64,000 nucleotides of DNA from Malassezia japonica (Eukaryota > Basidiomycota > Malasseziomycetes > Malasseziales > Malasseziaceae): the NCBI RefSeq assembly GCF_029542785.1, contig NC_083372.1:960656-1024655 (forward strand), in the 5' to 3' direction. Under the pieces are notes generated by a model. The model saw nothing but the letters and a program-made list of their open reading frames with translations. It was not told the DNA's origin and did no database searches. The position numbers and the translations under genes were made by a program. This document shows, piece by piece, positions 20,484-31,156 of the stretch; position 1 is the first letter of the stretch, and the number at the start of each line of letters is the position of its first letter.

Positions 20484-22151
20484 CTATGCATCCATGTCCT
20501 CGTCCTCGTCCTCCGACGCGTCGTCCTCTAGCTGGATCACGTCGGGGCGCTCGCCCTCGTCCAGACGCGCCGGAGCGGCCTGCGCAGGGTGACGGTCGGC
20601 ATACTGGTCCATGCGGCGCAGACGGTCGCCAAAGGTACGGCGCATACCGGGGTTCGAGAGCGTGTCCCAAATCTGGAGCTTGCCGTTAGAGCCCGCGACG
20701 GCGACCGTGAGGGGGTCGTTCGGCGAGAAGCTCGCGGTGAAGACCTTACCGACGTCCATGTCGCGCGAGGTGACCAGGTTGATGCTACGCGGCTTGTCCG
20801 CGTCCTCGTCGTCGATGCTCCAGAGCTTCACCTGGCGGTCGGTGCCACCAGTGAGGATACAGCCGGGGATATGCGGCGAAACGTCGAGCGTCGTGCACGC
20901 CGCATCGTGCGCCACGAGCGTAAACTGCGCACTGTCCGACGTGAGCGTCGACGAAAGCTTGCGTGCGTCAAATCCTTGCACAATGCCCGTCTCGAGCGCG
21001 ACCAAAAAGCTCTGGTCCTTCCAGCCGTTCCAGCGCACCGCCTCGACGTCCGCAGGGATACCGGCGACGAGCGCCTGGTCGGGCATGCGCGTGTCGAACA
21101 CACGCACCGTCTTGTCATAGCCAGCACTCAGCAGCACAGCAGGGTTCTCGCTGCCGGTCGCCAGACCGGGCGCCGTGACCTGCCACGCGACGCTCTGCAC
21201 CTTGTCGGTATGGCCGTCGAAGGAGCGCAGCGCCGCAGACGACTCGCCCACCATCGGGCGCGAGAGATCCCAAATCTTGACCGTGGTATCTGCCGAGGCC
21301 GACGCAAGCAAGTTGCGCGCACGCTTATTCCACGACAGACTCAGCACAGCGTCGACGTGGTGCGTCGGGTTCGGCACGCGCGCCTTGGGCGCACGGCGCT
21401 TCTTCTTGCCAGTGCCAGCGGGGGCATTGAGCTGTTCGGTGAGGTCCTTGCGGCCCAGCACCGCATCGGGATACACGCCTTCGATCGTGTCCATGTCCCA
21501 GATCTCAATCTCGGGGTCCATCGTGCCGACCGCGACAAAGTTGCCCATCGTACCAGCGGGGCGGCGCTCGGCGCTAGCCTCCAGCACAGGCGCAGGCGCA
21601 TAATCAAGCCACTCGAGGTGCAAGGGGAAGGCAGGGAGCAGCAGGTCGTGGTGCACGTAGAGATTCTGGTCGTCGGCATTGTACAGGTACGCCTCAATCA
21701 TCGACACATCGTCCTCCGTCTTGGCGGCGTACACAAGGTTATCCGTCGGGAGGACCTCGAGCTGCTCGCGCTCTTCCTCCTCGTCCGCAGGGTCGTCTTT
21801 CAGGGTGATGTAGGGATCGTCGTCGTTGCTGCGAAAGGCCTGCACGCCACGGATGTTGCTCAACGCACCCATGGCAATGCTCTGGCTCGGCTCCTCGTCG
21901 TACTCGTCCAGGCGGTACCGACTCAGGTCTTCAGGGTCGTCATTCTGGTCCTCTTCCATCTCCTCGTCGCTGCCGACATCTTCCCAGCCATCGCCATCAG
22001 CTTTTTTCGCAGCAGCAAGTTGCTGGTTCGCATCGTTCAGCTCAATATTCGTGAGACGGCTGACGCGCTCCAGCTCTGCTTCGTCTAGCTCATGTTTCTG
22101 AGGGTGCCGCGCGGCAAAACCGCGCGCAACCCACGCCGCCGACGAAATCAT
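20484..22151 (-). CDS. PWP1: Pwp1, WD40 ribosome-biogenesis factor
   Basis: One exon, 555 residues. The start (MISSAAWVARGFAARHP) is the standard Pwp1 opening. An acidic region (DDPEDLSRYRLDEYDEE) and the segment MGALSNIRGVQAFRSNDDDPYI follow, then WD40 repeats to near the end (AVLSLSWNKRARNLLASAS, VKIWDLSRP, LSAGYDKTVRVFDTRMP, LTGGTDRQVKLWSID, VAGSNGKLQIWDT). The C-terminus is a short acidic tail. Pwp1 acts in the nucleolus in early 60S assembly. Codons around the start agree with the family and no upstream in-frame ATG exists. It is divergent from RPF2, another 60S factor, across an 86-bp gap. Confidence 0.93.
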   Translation of the reverse strand: MISSAAWVARGFAARHPQKHELDEAELERVSRLTNIELNDANQQLAAAKKADGDGWEDVGSDEEMEEDQNDDPEDLSRYRLDEYDEEPSQSIAMGALSNIRGVQAFRSNDDDPYITLKDDPADEEEEREQLEVLPTDNLVYAAKTEDDVSMIEAYLYNADDQNLYVHHDLLLPAFPLHLEWLDYAPAPVLEASAERRPAGTMGNFVAVGTMDPEIEIWDMDTIEGVYPDAVLGRKDLTEQLNAPAGTGKKKRRAPKARVPNPTHHVDAVLSLSWNKRARNLLASASADTTVKIWDLSRPMVGESSAALRSFDGHTDKVQSVAWQVTAPGLATGSENPAVLLSAGYDKTVRVFDTRMPDQALVAGIPADVEAVRWNGWKDQSFLVALETGIVQGFDARKLSSTLTSDSAQFTLVAHDAACTTLDVSPHIPGCILTGGTDRQVKLWSIDDEDADKPRSINLVTSRDMDVGKVFTASFSPNDPLTVAVAGSNGKLQIWDTLSNPGMRRTFGDRLRRMDQYADRHPAQAAPARLDEGERPDVIQLEDDASEDEDEDMDA

Positions 22152-22237
22152 CGCGTTTCGACAAGTGGAGAGCGCCCCGCTTTTTTTTGCCGGCCGAGAA
22201 AAAATCTTCCAGCGGCGTTGCTTCTTTGCCGATTGCC
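22152..22237. promoter_or_regulatory. Divergent promoter shared by PWP1 and RPF2
   Basis: Only 86 bp separate the start codons of two divergently transcribed 60S-assembly genes. The stretch is T-rich on one side (eight Ts near 22180) and holds GAGAAAAAATC, loosely like an RRPE element. I do not claim a defined site. Co-expression through one small nucleosome-free region is inferred from the geometry. Confidence 0.5.
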
Positions 22238-23377
22238 ATGCTGCGTACTGTCAAGCCGAAAAACGCGCGCTCGAAGCGCGCGCTCGCCCAGCGTGAATCG
22301 AAGGACTACGAGAATGCGAAAACGGCTGTCTTTGTCAAGGGCCACCGCACGTCGGAAAAGGTGAACCTCGCGCTCGCCGAGCTGAGCTCGCTCAAGAAAC
22401 CTGATGCGATTCCGTTCAACAAGCACAACGACGTGCTTCCGTTCGAGGACGCATCGAGCATCGAGTTCTGGGGACAGAAGAACGATGCAAGCCTGTTTGT
22501 CGTCGGCAGCAGCCAAAAGAAGCGCCCGGATAACCTGTGCTGGATCCGCCTGTTTGAAGGCGAGGTGCTCGACATTCTCGAGATGGGTATTCTGGATTCC
22601 AAGAGCATGAAGGAGTTCAAGACGTCGAAGCCGAGCGTCGGAATGCGCCCGCTCTTCCACTTCTCTGGTCCGGAGTTTGCGGCGGATGCCGAGGGCGACC
22701 GCCTGACGGCGGCAGGCGCGGGCCTTGCGCCGTCGGGTGCGTTCCTTCACCTCAAGTCGCTCCTCCTCGACTTTTACCGCGGCGAGGAGCTGAACCCGAA
22801 CAACATTGCGCTCAGCGGTCTGGAATACGTGATCTCGGTGAGCGTCGCTCCATCTTCGACCAAGCCATCGGAGGAAAAGAACGAGAACGACCTCGCCAGT
22901 CTCTACCGTGCCGCTGGAATTTCGGAAAAAATCACGGGTGGCAGTGCCGTGCATCGCTGCCCTCCGTGCGTGATCAACTTCCGTGTGTACACGGCCAAGA
23001 TGATTGCTTCGGGCACCAAGACGCCGCGCATGGAGCTGGAGCTGAGCGGACCGTCGTTCGATTTTGAGCTCCGCCGCAGGCTGCCGGCTAACGACCGCAT
23101 GACCCAGGCGCTGCGCAGGCCCAAGACCGTCGCGCAGAAGAACACCCAGGGCAAGGGCAAGCGCAAGAACATCGACACGGACGAGATGGGTGACATGGTT
23201 GGCCGTGTGCACCTTGGCAAGCAGGATCTGTCCCAGCTCAACGTCAAGAAGGTCAAGGGTCTTCGTGGTCCCCAGTTTGACGCGGAGGACGACAACCCTG
23301 CGTTCGACGACGAGGTGGAGTTTGACGACGACGACGAGGAGGACCTCGAGGAGTTCGACGAGGATGACGAAGAGTAG
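22238..23377 (+). CDS. RPF2: Rpf2, Brix-domain factor for 5S RNP incorporation
   Basis: The ATG at 22238 opens MLRTVKPKNARSKRAL, the invariant Rpf2 start. The frame extends 17 codons upstream without an ATG, so this start is chosen. The product has 379 residues. The Brix domain covers about residues 30-245, with AVFVKGHRTSEKV, NDASLFVVGSSQKKRPDNL and GLEYVISVSV. The C-terminus is basic (KGKRKNID) and then strongly acidic (about 25 Asp/Glu). Rpf2, with Rrs1, brings 5S rRNA, uL18 and uL5 into the pre-60S particle. An insert carrying CPPCVINFRVYTAKM is part of the normal fold. Confidence 0.94.
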   Translation: MLRTVKPKNARSKRALAQRESKDYENAKTAVFVKGHRTSEKVNLALAELSSLKKPDAIPFNKHNDVLPFEDASSIEFWGQKNDASLFVVGSSQKKRPDNLCWIRLFEGEVLDILEMGILDSKSMKEFKTSKPSVGMRPLFHFSGPEFAADAEGDRLTAAGAGLAPSGAFLHLKSLLLDFYRGEELNPNNIALSGLEYVISVSVAPSSTKPSEEKNENDLASLYRAAGISEKITGGSAVHRCPPCVINFRVYTAKMIASGTKTPRMELELSGPSFDFELRRRLPANDRMTQALRRPKTVAQKNTQGKGKRKNIDTDEMGDMVGRVHLGKQDLSQLNVKKVKGLRGPQFDAEDDNPAFDDEVEFDDDDEEDLEEFDEDDEE

Positions 23378-23533
23378 TCCTTTTCTACACATCTATACCC
23401 GCTTGTCCCATAGCAACAAGGCACATTGCTCGAACTACCATGTGTGGGGTACCAAGGACCCTCTACGCGTCTTTGTCCATTCCGATTCTCCACACAATCA
23501 AGTAAGAATATGGGGCGTCCTTTTCATCAGGAT

Positions 23534-23637
23534 GACTTTATAACTCAGTTGGTTAGAGTACCACGTTAACAATCGTTAACAAATCGTGGAAACGGATAAT
23601 ACCGTGGAAGTCCCCGGTTCGAGCCCGGGTAAAGTCA
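23534..23637 (+). tRNA. tRNA, probably Val (anticodon AAC), with 30-nt intron
   Basis: The acceptor stem pairs GACTTTA with TAAAGTC, the D stem ACTC with GAGT, the anticodon stem CCACG with CGTGG, and the T arm CCCGG-TTCGAGC-CCGGG. The anticodon loop starts TTAACA, giving AAC. The intron spans about 23572-23601. It begins with a near copy of the anticodon loop: CGTTAACAA occurs at 23564 and again at 23574. The intron also offers a second CGTGG that could compete for the anticodon stem. A TTTT run at 23641 would stop Pol III. Confidence 0.75.
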
Positions 23638-23647
23638 CTCTTTTGCT

Positions 23648-23692
23648 GCGCGCCCCTGTCACGACAGGGACTGTCGGCGCGCTGCTTTTTTT
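23648..23692 (+). terminator. GC-rich hairpin followed by a T run, just after the tRNA
   Basis: GCGCGCC (23648-23654) pairs with GGCGCGC (23676-23682). Inside it, CCTGTC pairs with GACAGG. Seven Ts follow at 23686-23692. A TTTT at 23641-23644 already ends the tRNA transcript, so this could be a back-up terminator or the end of a separate small Pol III transcript. The structure is visible; the role is a guess. Confidence 0.35.
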
Positions 23693-24186
23693 ACTGCCGG
23701 ATCGATAAAAATAATTCCACCTATCTCCTAAACTGAGCTCCCGTCGCAGGGTGCCCGAAATACCCTATATGCAGTATTGCCGTAGAATTCTGCGTATGCA
23801 GCTCGCGTGCATATATTTTGCGCGAAAGCCCACGCGCACTTACTTGTTTTGGAAAGAACACGCGTATTGCACGGTGCAACTCAGAAGTGTGCGGGAAAGC
23901 TGGGTGGCCGGCGTTAGCGGTCAACATGCCGTATGCGGCGTAAACAACACATTGGACGGAACAGGTCATAGTTGCGCATTGGGTCATTGGGGGTATGAAT
24001 CCGGTGGGAGCGATGTATCTGGCCAGGGCTACATTCCCGGAAACGTATCGGGTACTTGTTTGTTTCTGACTACTTGCCACTGTGCAGCTGGACAAGAAGT
24101 GATTTTCCTACTTCAAGACACGTATCTGTCCACCACCACCGTATCTACCACCACCGTTACTCAAGTAACCTTTGCATACCTATACC
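23693..24186. other. Intergenic region upstream of the MARVEL gene
   Basis: About 490 bp of lower GC than its flanks. Open frames on both strands have no family resemblance. The last 60 bp hold repeated ACCACCACCGT units just before the ATG. Nothing else is recognised. Confidence 0.45.
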
Positions 24187-24774
24187 ATGGTCGATCTTAG
24201 CTCTACAGTCCGCCGCGGTCACCCGATCGCCTTCGGTATCTTCGCCCTCCTGGCCTTCATCGTTGCCGTGATCTCCTCGGCCGTTGTCGCCAGCTTCAAC
24301 TCGAACGAGCAGCCCAAGGACAACCTTGTCCGCGACAGCACCCGTTTCCTCATCTTCGCCGGCTGGTGGGGCTTCCTCTTCTCGATTGTCTACGTACGTA
24401 TTTCCGTGTTTTGGGAGCAGTATACTAACTTGTTTAGATCGGTCTTTTCCTGTCCGGTATTGGTGGTTTCCTCTCGTCTATTGCTTCGCACGCCGTCTTT
24501 ATCATCCTCACCTGGATCTTCTGGCTCGCTGGTTCCGCTGCTCTCTCGTCTGCCGTTGGCAACGCCGACTGCAGCAACCCCGCCTCGGGCATTCCCCAGT
24601 GCTCGGCTCTCCGTGCCATTTGCGCCTTTGGCTGGATTGGCTGGTACGTATTTTACGCAATGTGCAGCAAGCTAACACTTTAGGCTTGAGCTCACCTTCA
24701 TGCTTGCCGTCATTGGCTACCTGGCCTTCAAGGCCTTCAACGGTGGCCGTGGCATGAACGACGGTTTCGCGTAA
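24187..24774 (+). CDS. MARVEL-domain four-pass membrane protein
   Basis: Exons 24187-24393, 24438-24643 and 24684-24774 (introns 44 and 40 nt, both with CTAAC branch sites) give 167 residues. Four hydrophobic segments are visible: GIFALLAFIVAVISSAVVA; FLIFAGWWGFLFSIVY running on after the splice into IGLFLSGIGG; HAVFIILTWIFWLAGSAAL; and LTFMLAVIGYLAFKAF. A CSNPASGIPQC loop lies before the last one. This spacing and the Arg-rich N-terminal tag match fungal MARVEL proteins such as Nce102 relatives, which organise plasma-membrane microdomains. The frame is certain because both splices restore hydrophobic helices. A specific orthologue is not assigned. Confidence 0.8.
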
Positions 24775-25740
24775 ATGTTCTGTGGCACTTTTGTACTACT
24801 CGTTGATGTCTAGCCTGCAACACGGTTTCGACACCTATGAGCCTTGCTAATTGATTAATTTCCCCACCCCCTGCCTGCCCACTCCTTTTCTCCCCATACG
24901 ACTGTGCCCGCACATCCTTTGGGTCCAACGTTGAAACATACCCTCGAGACCCAAGGTGATTTCTTCATACGGGCCTCTCTCTGGGGTGGCAAGGTCTTCT
25001 TGCACTCGTTTCCTTGCGCATAGCACCACGCGTAGTGGCAATGGGAGCTAGTCCGGTCTTTGTCACGCTAGGGAGTCATAAAGGGTTCTATTTAGACGTC
25101 ATTTGGCGAGCTCATCGTAGTTCTAAAGTTTCCTGGTAGCCCCACAGTCTTTTCCTATCCGCTGACTTTGCGCAATGTAAACTACGCCCTGCGAGACACG
25201 CGGATCGCCCCGCTCGGCCCATCGCACGTCCCGCGCCGTGTTTGGACGTGTCTCGCGTGACTTGGGAGCAGACGCGTCGCTCATCGCGTCGCGTACCGGA
25301 TCACGGGCCCGCATCACGGCTTTACGGAAGCGTCCGATTGGACCGCAAGGGAATGCAGGATTTGCGCGGGGTGGGTACCCACAGTAGAGATATCCCATCG
25401 GATGGATCGCCTCCGGCTGCAGCTGGGTCCGCGTCTTTGGAATCGGTACGCAATACATTATTGCCCCTCTACCCCCTCGACGCGGTTTCGTTTGTTGGAC
25501 GCGCAGCGGCCAAGTCGGCCGAGAGCCTACTCGCAGCTGAGTAGGGCCGACGCGCCAGGAGATCAACGCGCCACTTAAGTCCGCGCAGGTAGACGCGTAG
25601 GACGCGCTGTTTGTGACGCGCACCGCGACTGATCGATCTCCTTGGGCGCGTTTCTTGGATAGGTTTTTAAACGCGCGCCTCTTTTCCTTCGTACCGTGTC
25701 CTCTACCCTCCTCTGTTGGTTTGGGTATTGATTCACTACA
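24775..25740. promoter_or_regulatory. RNR1 upstream region rich in MCB (ACGCG) motifs
   Basis: About 970 bp without a supported gene. Full MCB hexamers ACGCGT lie at 25028, 25272 and 25593. ACGCG cores recur at about 25197, 25479, 25499, 25545, 25566, 25602, 25616 and 25668. MBF (Mbp1/Swi6 in budding yeast, DSC1 in fission yeast) binds this motif and drives G1/S genes, including ribonucleotide reductase. The density just ahead of RNR1 supports cell-cycle control. The high GC of the region makes some chance hits expected. The longer open frames here look like chance. Confidence 0.55.
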
Positions 25741-28491
25741 ATGATTTTCGTCTACAAACGAGGTACGTACACCTTCTATGCTCATAATAGACGGACGTAA
25801 AGAGGAGGTCCGCTTCGACAAGGTCACGGCCCGTGTCTCGAAGCTTTGCTATGGCCTGGACATGAACTATGTGGACCCGATCGAGATCACCCGCAAGGTA
25901 TGTCGTGTGGCGTAACACTAATACAGGTTATCGACGGTATCTACGAGGGTGTGACTACGGTTGAGCTCGACAACCTCGCCGCCGAGACGGCCGCGTACAA
26001 GACGACGACGCACCCTGACTACGCTGTGCTCGCTGCGCGCATTGCGATCAGCAACCTGCACAAGGAGACCAAGAAGTCGTTCAGCCAGGTCGTTCAGGAC
26101 CTTTACGAGTATGGTATGTTGCCAAGTTTAACATGTAGTCAACCCCCGCACCAGCAAGCACAGCCCCATGATCTCGGATGAGACCTACAAGGCGGTGATG
26201 GACAATAAGACGACGCTCGATTCGGCGATCATCTACGAGCGCGACTTCCACTATGTACGTTTTTGCTACTTACCCAGAACTTCTTCGGTTTCAAGACGCT
26301 GGAGCGTTCGTACCTGCTGCGCATCAACGGCAAGGTGGCGGAGCGCCCCCAGCACATGCTCATGCGTGTTGCTGTCGGTATCCACGGCACCGACGTTGCG
26401 AGCGCGATCGAGACCTACAACATGATGTCGGAGAAGGCCTTTACGCACGCCTCGCCGACTCTCTTCAACGCCGGTACACCGAACCCCCAGATGTCGTCGT
26501 GCTTCCTGGTGTGCATGAAGGACGACTCGATTGAGGGCATTTACGACACGCTCAAGTCGTGCGCGATGATTAGCAAGACGGCCGGTGGTATCGGTCTCAA
26601 CATCCACTGCATCCGTGGTACCGGTTCGTACATTGCCGGCACGAACGGTGTTAGCAACGGTATCATTCCCATGCTCCGTGTGTACAACAACACGGCCCGC
26701 TATGTCGACCAGGGTGGCAACAAGCGCCCTGGTGCGTTTGCCATTTACCTTGAGCCGTGGCACTCGGACGTCTTTGAGTTCATTGACCTCCGCAAGAACC
26801 ACGGTAAGGAGGAGGTTCGTGCGCGCGACCTTTTCTACGCCCTATGGGTCCCTGATCTGTTCATGAAGCGTGTCGAGCAGGGTGGTGACTGGACGCTGAT
26901 GTGCCCTGCCGAGTGCCCTGGCCTCGCGGACTGCTACGGCGAGGAGTTCGAGGAGCTCTACGAGCGCTACGAGCGCGAGGGCCGCGGCCGTCGTACGGTC
27001 AAGGCGCAGAAGCTCTGGTACGCGGTCCTTGAGGCGCAGATCGAGACGGGTACCCCCTTTATTCTCTACAAGGATGCTGCCAACCGCAAGAGCAACCAGA
27101 AGAACGTGGGTGTGATCAAGTCGTCGAACCTGTGCACGGAGATTATCGAGTACAGCTCGCCGGATGAGACCGCCGTGTGCAACCTGGCCTCGATTGCCCT
27201 GCCTACCTTTATTGAGGGCACTGGCTCGTCGAAGAAGTACAACTTTGCCCGCCTGCACGAGACGGCCAAGGTGGTGTGCAAGAACCTGAACCGCATTATT
27301 GACATCAACTACTACCCCGTCGAGAGCGCGCGCCGTTCCAACATGCGCCACCGCCCGATTGGTATCGGTGTTCAGGGCCTGGCGGACGCCTTTATGATTA
27401 TGGGCTATCCCTTTGACAGCTCCGAGGCGCGCATGCTCAACCTGCAGATCTTCGAGACGATCTACCACGCTGCCCTGGAGCGCTCGTGCGAGCTTGCCAA
27501 GGAGCAGGGTGTGTACGAGACCTACGAGGGCAGCCCTGCCTCGCAGGGCATCCTGCAGTACGACCTGTGGAACAAGACCCCCACGGACCTCTGGGACTGG
27601 GCTGAGCTCAAGGCCAAGATTGCCCAGCACGGTCTGCGCAACTCGCTGCTCCTCGCGCCGATGCCGACTGCGTCGACGAGTCAGATCCTCGGCTTCAACG
27701 AGTGCTTCGAGCCTTACACGAACAACATTTACATGCGCCGCGTGCTTGCCGGTGAGTTCCAGGTGGTGAACCCCTGGCTGCTCCGCGAGCTTGTCGAGCA
27801 GGGCCTCTGGAACGAGGCGATGAAGCAGCGCATCATTGCCCACGGTGGTTCGATCCAGAACGTCCCCGGTATCCCCGACCGTATCAAGGCGCTCTACAAG
27901 ACGGTGTGGGAGATTAGCCAAAAGGTGATTATCGACATGGCTGCGGACCGTGGCGCGTTCATCTGTCAGAGCCAGAGTCTCAACATTCACCTCAGTGCGC
28001 CGACCTTTGGCCAGCTTACTTCGATGCACTTCTACGGCTGGAAGAAGGGTCTCAAGACCGGCACGTACTACCTGCGCACTCGCCCTGCTGCCAACGCCAT
28101 TCAGTTCACGGTGAGCAAGGAGGACATTGTCGCTGCCAAGGAGTCCAAGAAGAACGCCTCGGCTGCTGCCGCGCAGGCCAAGGCCGCACCGCAGCCCAAG
28201 GTGCACGCTGCTACGGACGCCAAGGCTGCTCCCCCGGCGCCGGCGCCGGCGCCGGAGCAGGAGGGCAAAGCATACAACGAGGTCGTGAACGGCGTCGGCC
28301 GTCTGGGCGTCGACGGCACCATCACCCAGGATGGCCCCGGCTCGCAGCGCCCAGAGGAGGGCGCGCCGGAGGACTCGGAAGACGCCGGTTTCCAGGCGGC
28401 CCTCGAGCGCCAGCGGCGCCGTCAAGAGGAGGCCGACAGGCTTGCGTGCTCTTTGGAGAACAAGGAGGCGTGCCTGATGTGCTCTGGATAG
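25741..28491 (+). CDS. RNR1: Ribonucleotide reductase large subunit
   Basis: Five exons: 25741-25762, 25791-25897, 25927-26113, 26139-26254 and 26278-28491. The introns are 28, 29, 25 and 23 nt, all in the first 540 bp. The product has 881 residues. It reduces ribonucleoside diphosphates to deoxy forms with a radical supplied by Rnr2. The N-terminal ATP-cone reads [19 protein letters not shown]. The catalytic barrel has [32 protein letters not shown], and [19 protein letters not shown]. The C-terminal redox pair is CLMCSG. A lysine/alanine-rich linker of about 100 residues precedes the tail. The tiny first exon is secured by the ATP-cone sequence it completes. Confidence 0.97.
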
Positions 28492-28645
28492 TTGCCTGCT
28501 CGTAGCCTGTATTCCCGTTTGAGTTGTGCCCCTGTGTCCCTGGCGCCCTGTCATTGGCCGATTGCGGCTGTGCCAAGTGGAGTGCATCGGGGATACGTCG
28601 CGCTTTAGCTCCCAAGGGCCTCTGTACTGCGACGACTGTTGGATC

Positions 28646-31115
28646 ATGTCCCCACCTAAACTGTGCGTATTTTATGCTCACATAGCGTCCTGCGCCCCCC
28701 ACCAAATCGGGACTTTTTGCAGGGCTATCCCGGCATCCCTTCGTCCGAGACGCGGCCGCCCGCGCACTTATCCGGCACCATCGAAATTCAGGGGTCCTCC
28801 AAGCCCCTCGAGGCTGCCTGGCTGCGCGTCGAGATGGCCAAGACGGAGACCTTGCCATCCGGAGAGTCATGGACTGAGCTAATCGGACAGGGCCCCATCG
28901 ACGTGTGGGTGGCTCCTCAGGGTGTGCGCACGGATGGCGAGTCATGGGCGCAGCTGCCATCGGTACGTGCGCATTACTCACCCAGCGGAGTTTTCCGTTT
29001 CGCGTGAATATCCCGGAGAAACTTCCGGCTACGCTGCGCTTGGAGAAGAATGGCGGGATCAGCTATGCGCTCATCGCGACGCTTTGTGCTCGAGTGAAGC
29101 GGTACGTTGTGTGCGTGTCTAATACAGTGGCCTGCTGAAGCGTTCTTCGATCAAGACTGTTGTGCACGATCGCCGCACGATTGTCCTCGAGAAACACGAG
29201 CTGCACTCGACGTGGCCGGCGTACAAGTATGTATCGATGCTGACGCAGTGTCCCGGAAGAGCACGAAGACACTGTGGGTCCGTTCCGTGTGCGTTTGTAC
29301 AGGAACAAACAGGCATACGCTGCGCTGGATACCTTGGACGTACGAGTGGTGGTGTATAGCAAGTCACCCGAGACGGTCAAGCTCAAGACGGTCGGCGCAT
29401 CTGTGCGCCAAACCGTAACCTATCTTCCGTTCGCGAAAGGCGACACGGCAGCCGATGGCACACCGAGCACGGCACAGCAGCGCTCCGAGATTCTCGTCCA
29501 CAAGAACCGCAACGTCCGGAAGAAGATCCACAAGGACGAGTTCTTGATGTACGACCTTTCGATGACGATCCCCAAGTCGCGCACGCTCATGTCGGTGCAC
29601 ACGGCCAAACATATCGAAATCTCGCACCAGCTGCGCGTCGGTGTCGAAGTCGGCAAGGAGCGCATCGTGTTTGAGCATCTGAAGCTCCAGATTTCGGCCT
29701 TCCCATCGAGTGTGAGCACGGCAACGATGGCACGTATCGGTAAGGTGCCCTCGCTCTGTCTCGAGGAGGGAGCGGAGCAAGCCGCACCGGTACAGCAACA
29801 GCAGCAAGTGTATGCGGAGAACGAGCCGCTGGAGTATCCCCAGCCGGGCCGCTTTGATCAGTACGAGCGCATGCTCTCCGACGAGACGTCCTCGATCCCT
29901 GCTCTGGAGAACGACGCGGCGTTCCTTGGCACGGCTACGCCACGGGGGCCGCTGGTGTTCCAATCCGATCCCAACTCTCCGACGCAGAACTCGTTCGACG
30001 CGGATGCACGCCGCCCAGTCTCTGCAGCGAACCACACTGCGCTGATGCAGATGCCCAGCAACGCGCTACGCCCGGGTGACGTCCTCCCTTTCCAGGGCGG
30101 ATCGCCTCTGGATAGTCCCCGCCGCGTGACACAGGCCTACCCGAGCTCGCCGCTGGCCACTCGGCACAACTATGGCGCAGAGTCGCCGACGTTTGCCGAG
30201 CCGGTGCGGCAGAGCCGAGTGCCGACGACGGCCCAGCTCATTGCAGAGGACTACAACCGGAGATATTCGCAGATGCCTCCGGCGGCTTCGTCGGCCGCCC
30301 AGCCGGTCGCTTCGTCTACCGCGGAGCCTTCTACCCACCCGGCTGCTCAGAAGGGATTCATGTCGGCAGAGAGCGAAAAGGTGCGCCTCTTTGAGCGCGC
30401 CCGTGCCGAAGCCCAAAATTTCCAGAGCGGCTATCAGAATGGCGTCGAGTTCCCTGAGCAACGAGGCGCAGACGAAGAGAGCGCTGCACCCGCTGCGGCG
30501 CCGATTACCGCAGCCGCAACTGCTCCGGTGGCCGCGTCTGGCGCTTCCAATGCACCTCGCGCCTCCTTCAACTACCCTTCTGCCGCGGACGAGAAGGCGG
30601 CTCTGTACGAGCGCGCACGCAACGAGGTTGCCGATTTCCACAAGGATGATCCCACTATTGTGCTACAGGACGAGGCGCCTGCACCTTCGCTGATTGCCCA
30701 GTCGGTTCCGTCCGCCAAAGCTGCCGCGCCGATCGCGATGCCGTCGGCAGAGGACGAGAAACAGCAGATGCGTCGGTATTACGAGGCACAGGACGCTGTT
30801 GCTCAACACCATGCCGAGCCCGCACCCACGGTCGCACCGCCTGTGGTCACGACGCCGACTGCAGAAGCGACCTCGCCGCCTGCTACCTCGCCGTACCTGA
30901 CCAAGTCGGAGGCGCGCGCCGTGGAGGAAAAGACCAAGTTGAATAACCACTATGCACAGCAGGAGTCGGGCTCGTCTGCTGCATCCGCATCCAGTACGCA
31001 GCAGTTCGGGCTCAAGATGCTCGGCAACGCGGCATCGGCCACCACCGACTCCAGCCTGTCGCAGCGTCTCTCCACAGCGCCGCCCCCCCGCCCGCCGAAA
31101 TTGCCGCTTTCGTAG
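28646..31115 (+). CDS. Arrestin-domain protein (alpha-arrestin type)
   Basis: Exons 28646-28662, 28686-28962, 28986-29101, 29128-29226 and 29249-31115 give 791 residues; the introns are 23, 23, 26 and 22 nt. The arrestin N domain is at about residues 6-165 (VLRPPPNRDFLQGYPG, GTIEIQGSS, GGISYALIATLCARV). The arrestin C domain runs to about residue 325 (LDTLDVRVVVYSKSPETVKL, IKTVVHDRRTIVLEKHEL). The long C-terminal tail is Ser/Pro/Ala-rich and carries a repeated motif: SEKVRLFERARAEA, DEKAALYERARNEV, DEKQQMRRYYEAQDAV, then EEKTKLNNHYAQQ. Fungal alpha-arrestins recruit the Rsp5 ubiquitin ligase to membrane transporters, usually through PPxY motifs. I find none here, so the repeats may serve another contact. 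The family is secure; the cargo is unknown. Confidence 0.82.
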
Positions 31116-31156
31116 TTTGTCGCGCTTGGACCACCCCACGTGCCAAAACCATAACA

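Noticed and set aside
25123..25827. 234-codon minus-strand frame over the RNR1 promoter
   Set aside because: It overlaps RNR1's first exons antisense and reads like random GC-rich translation.
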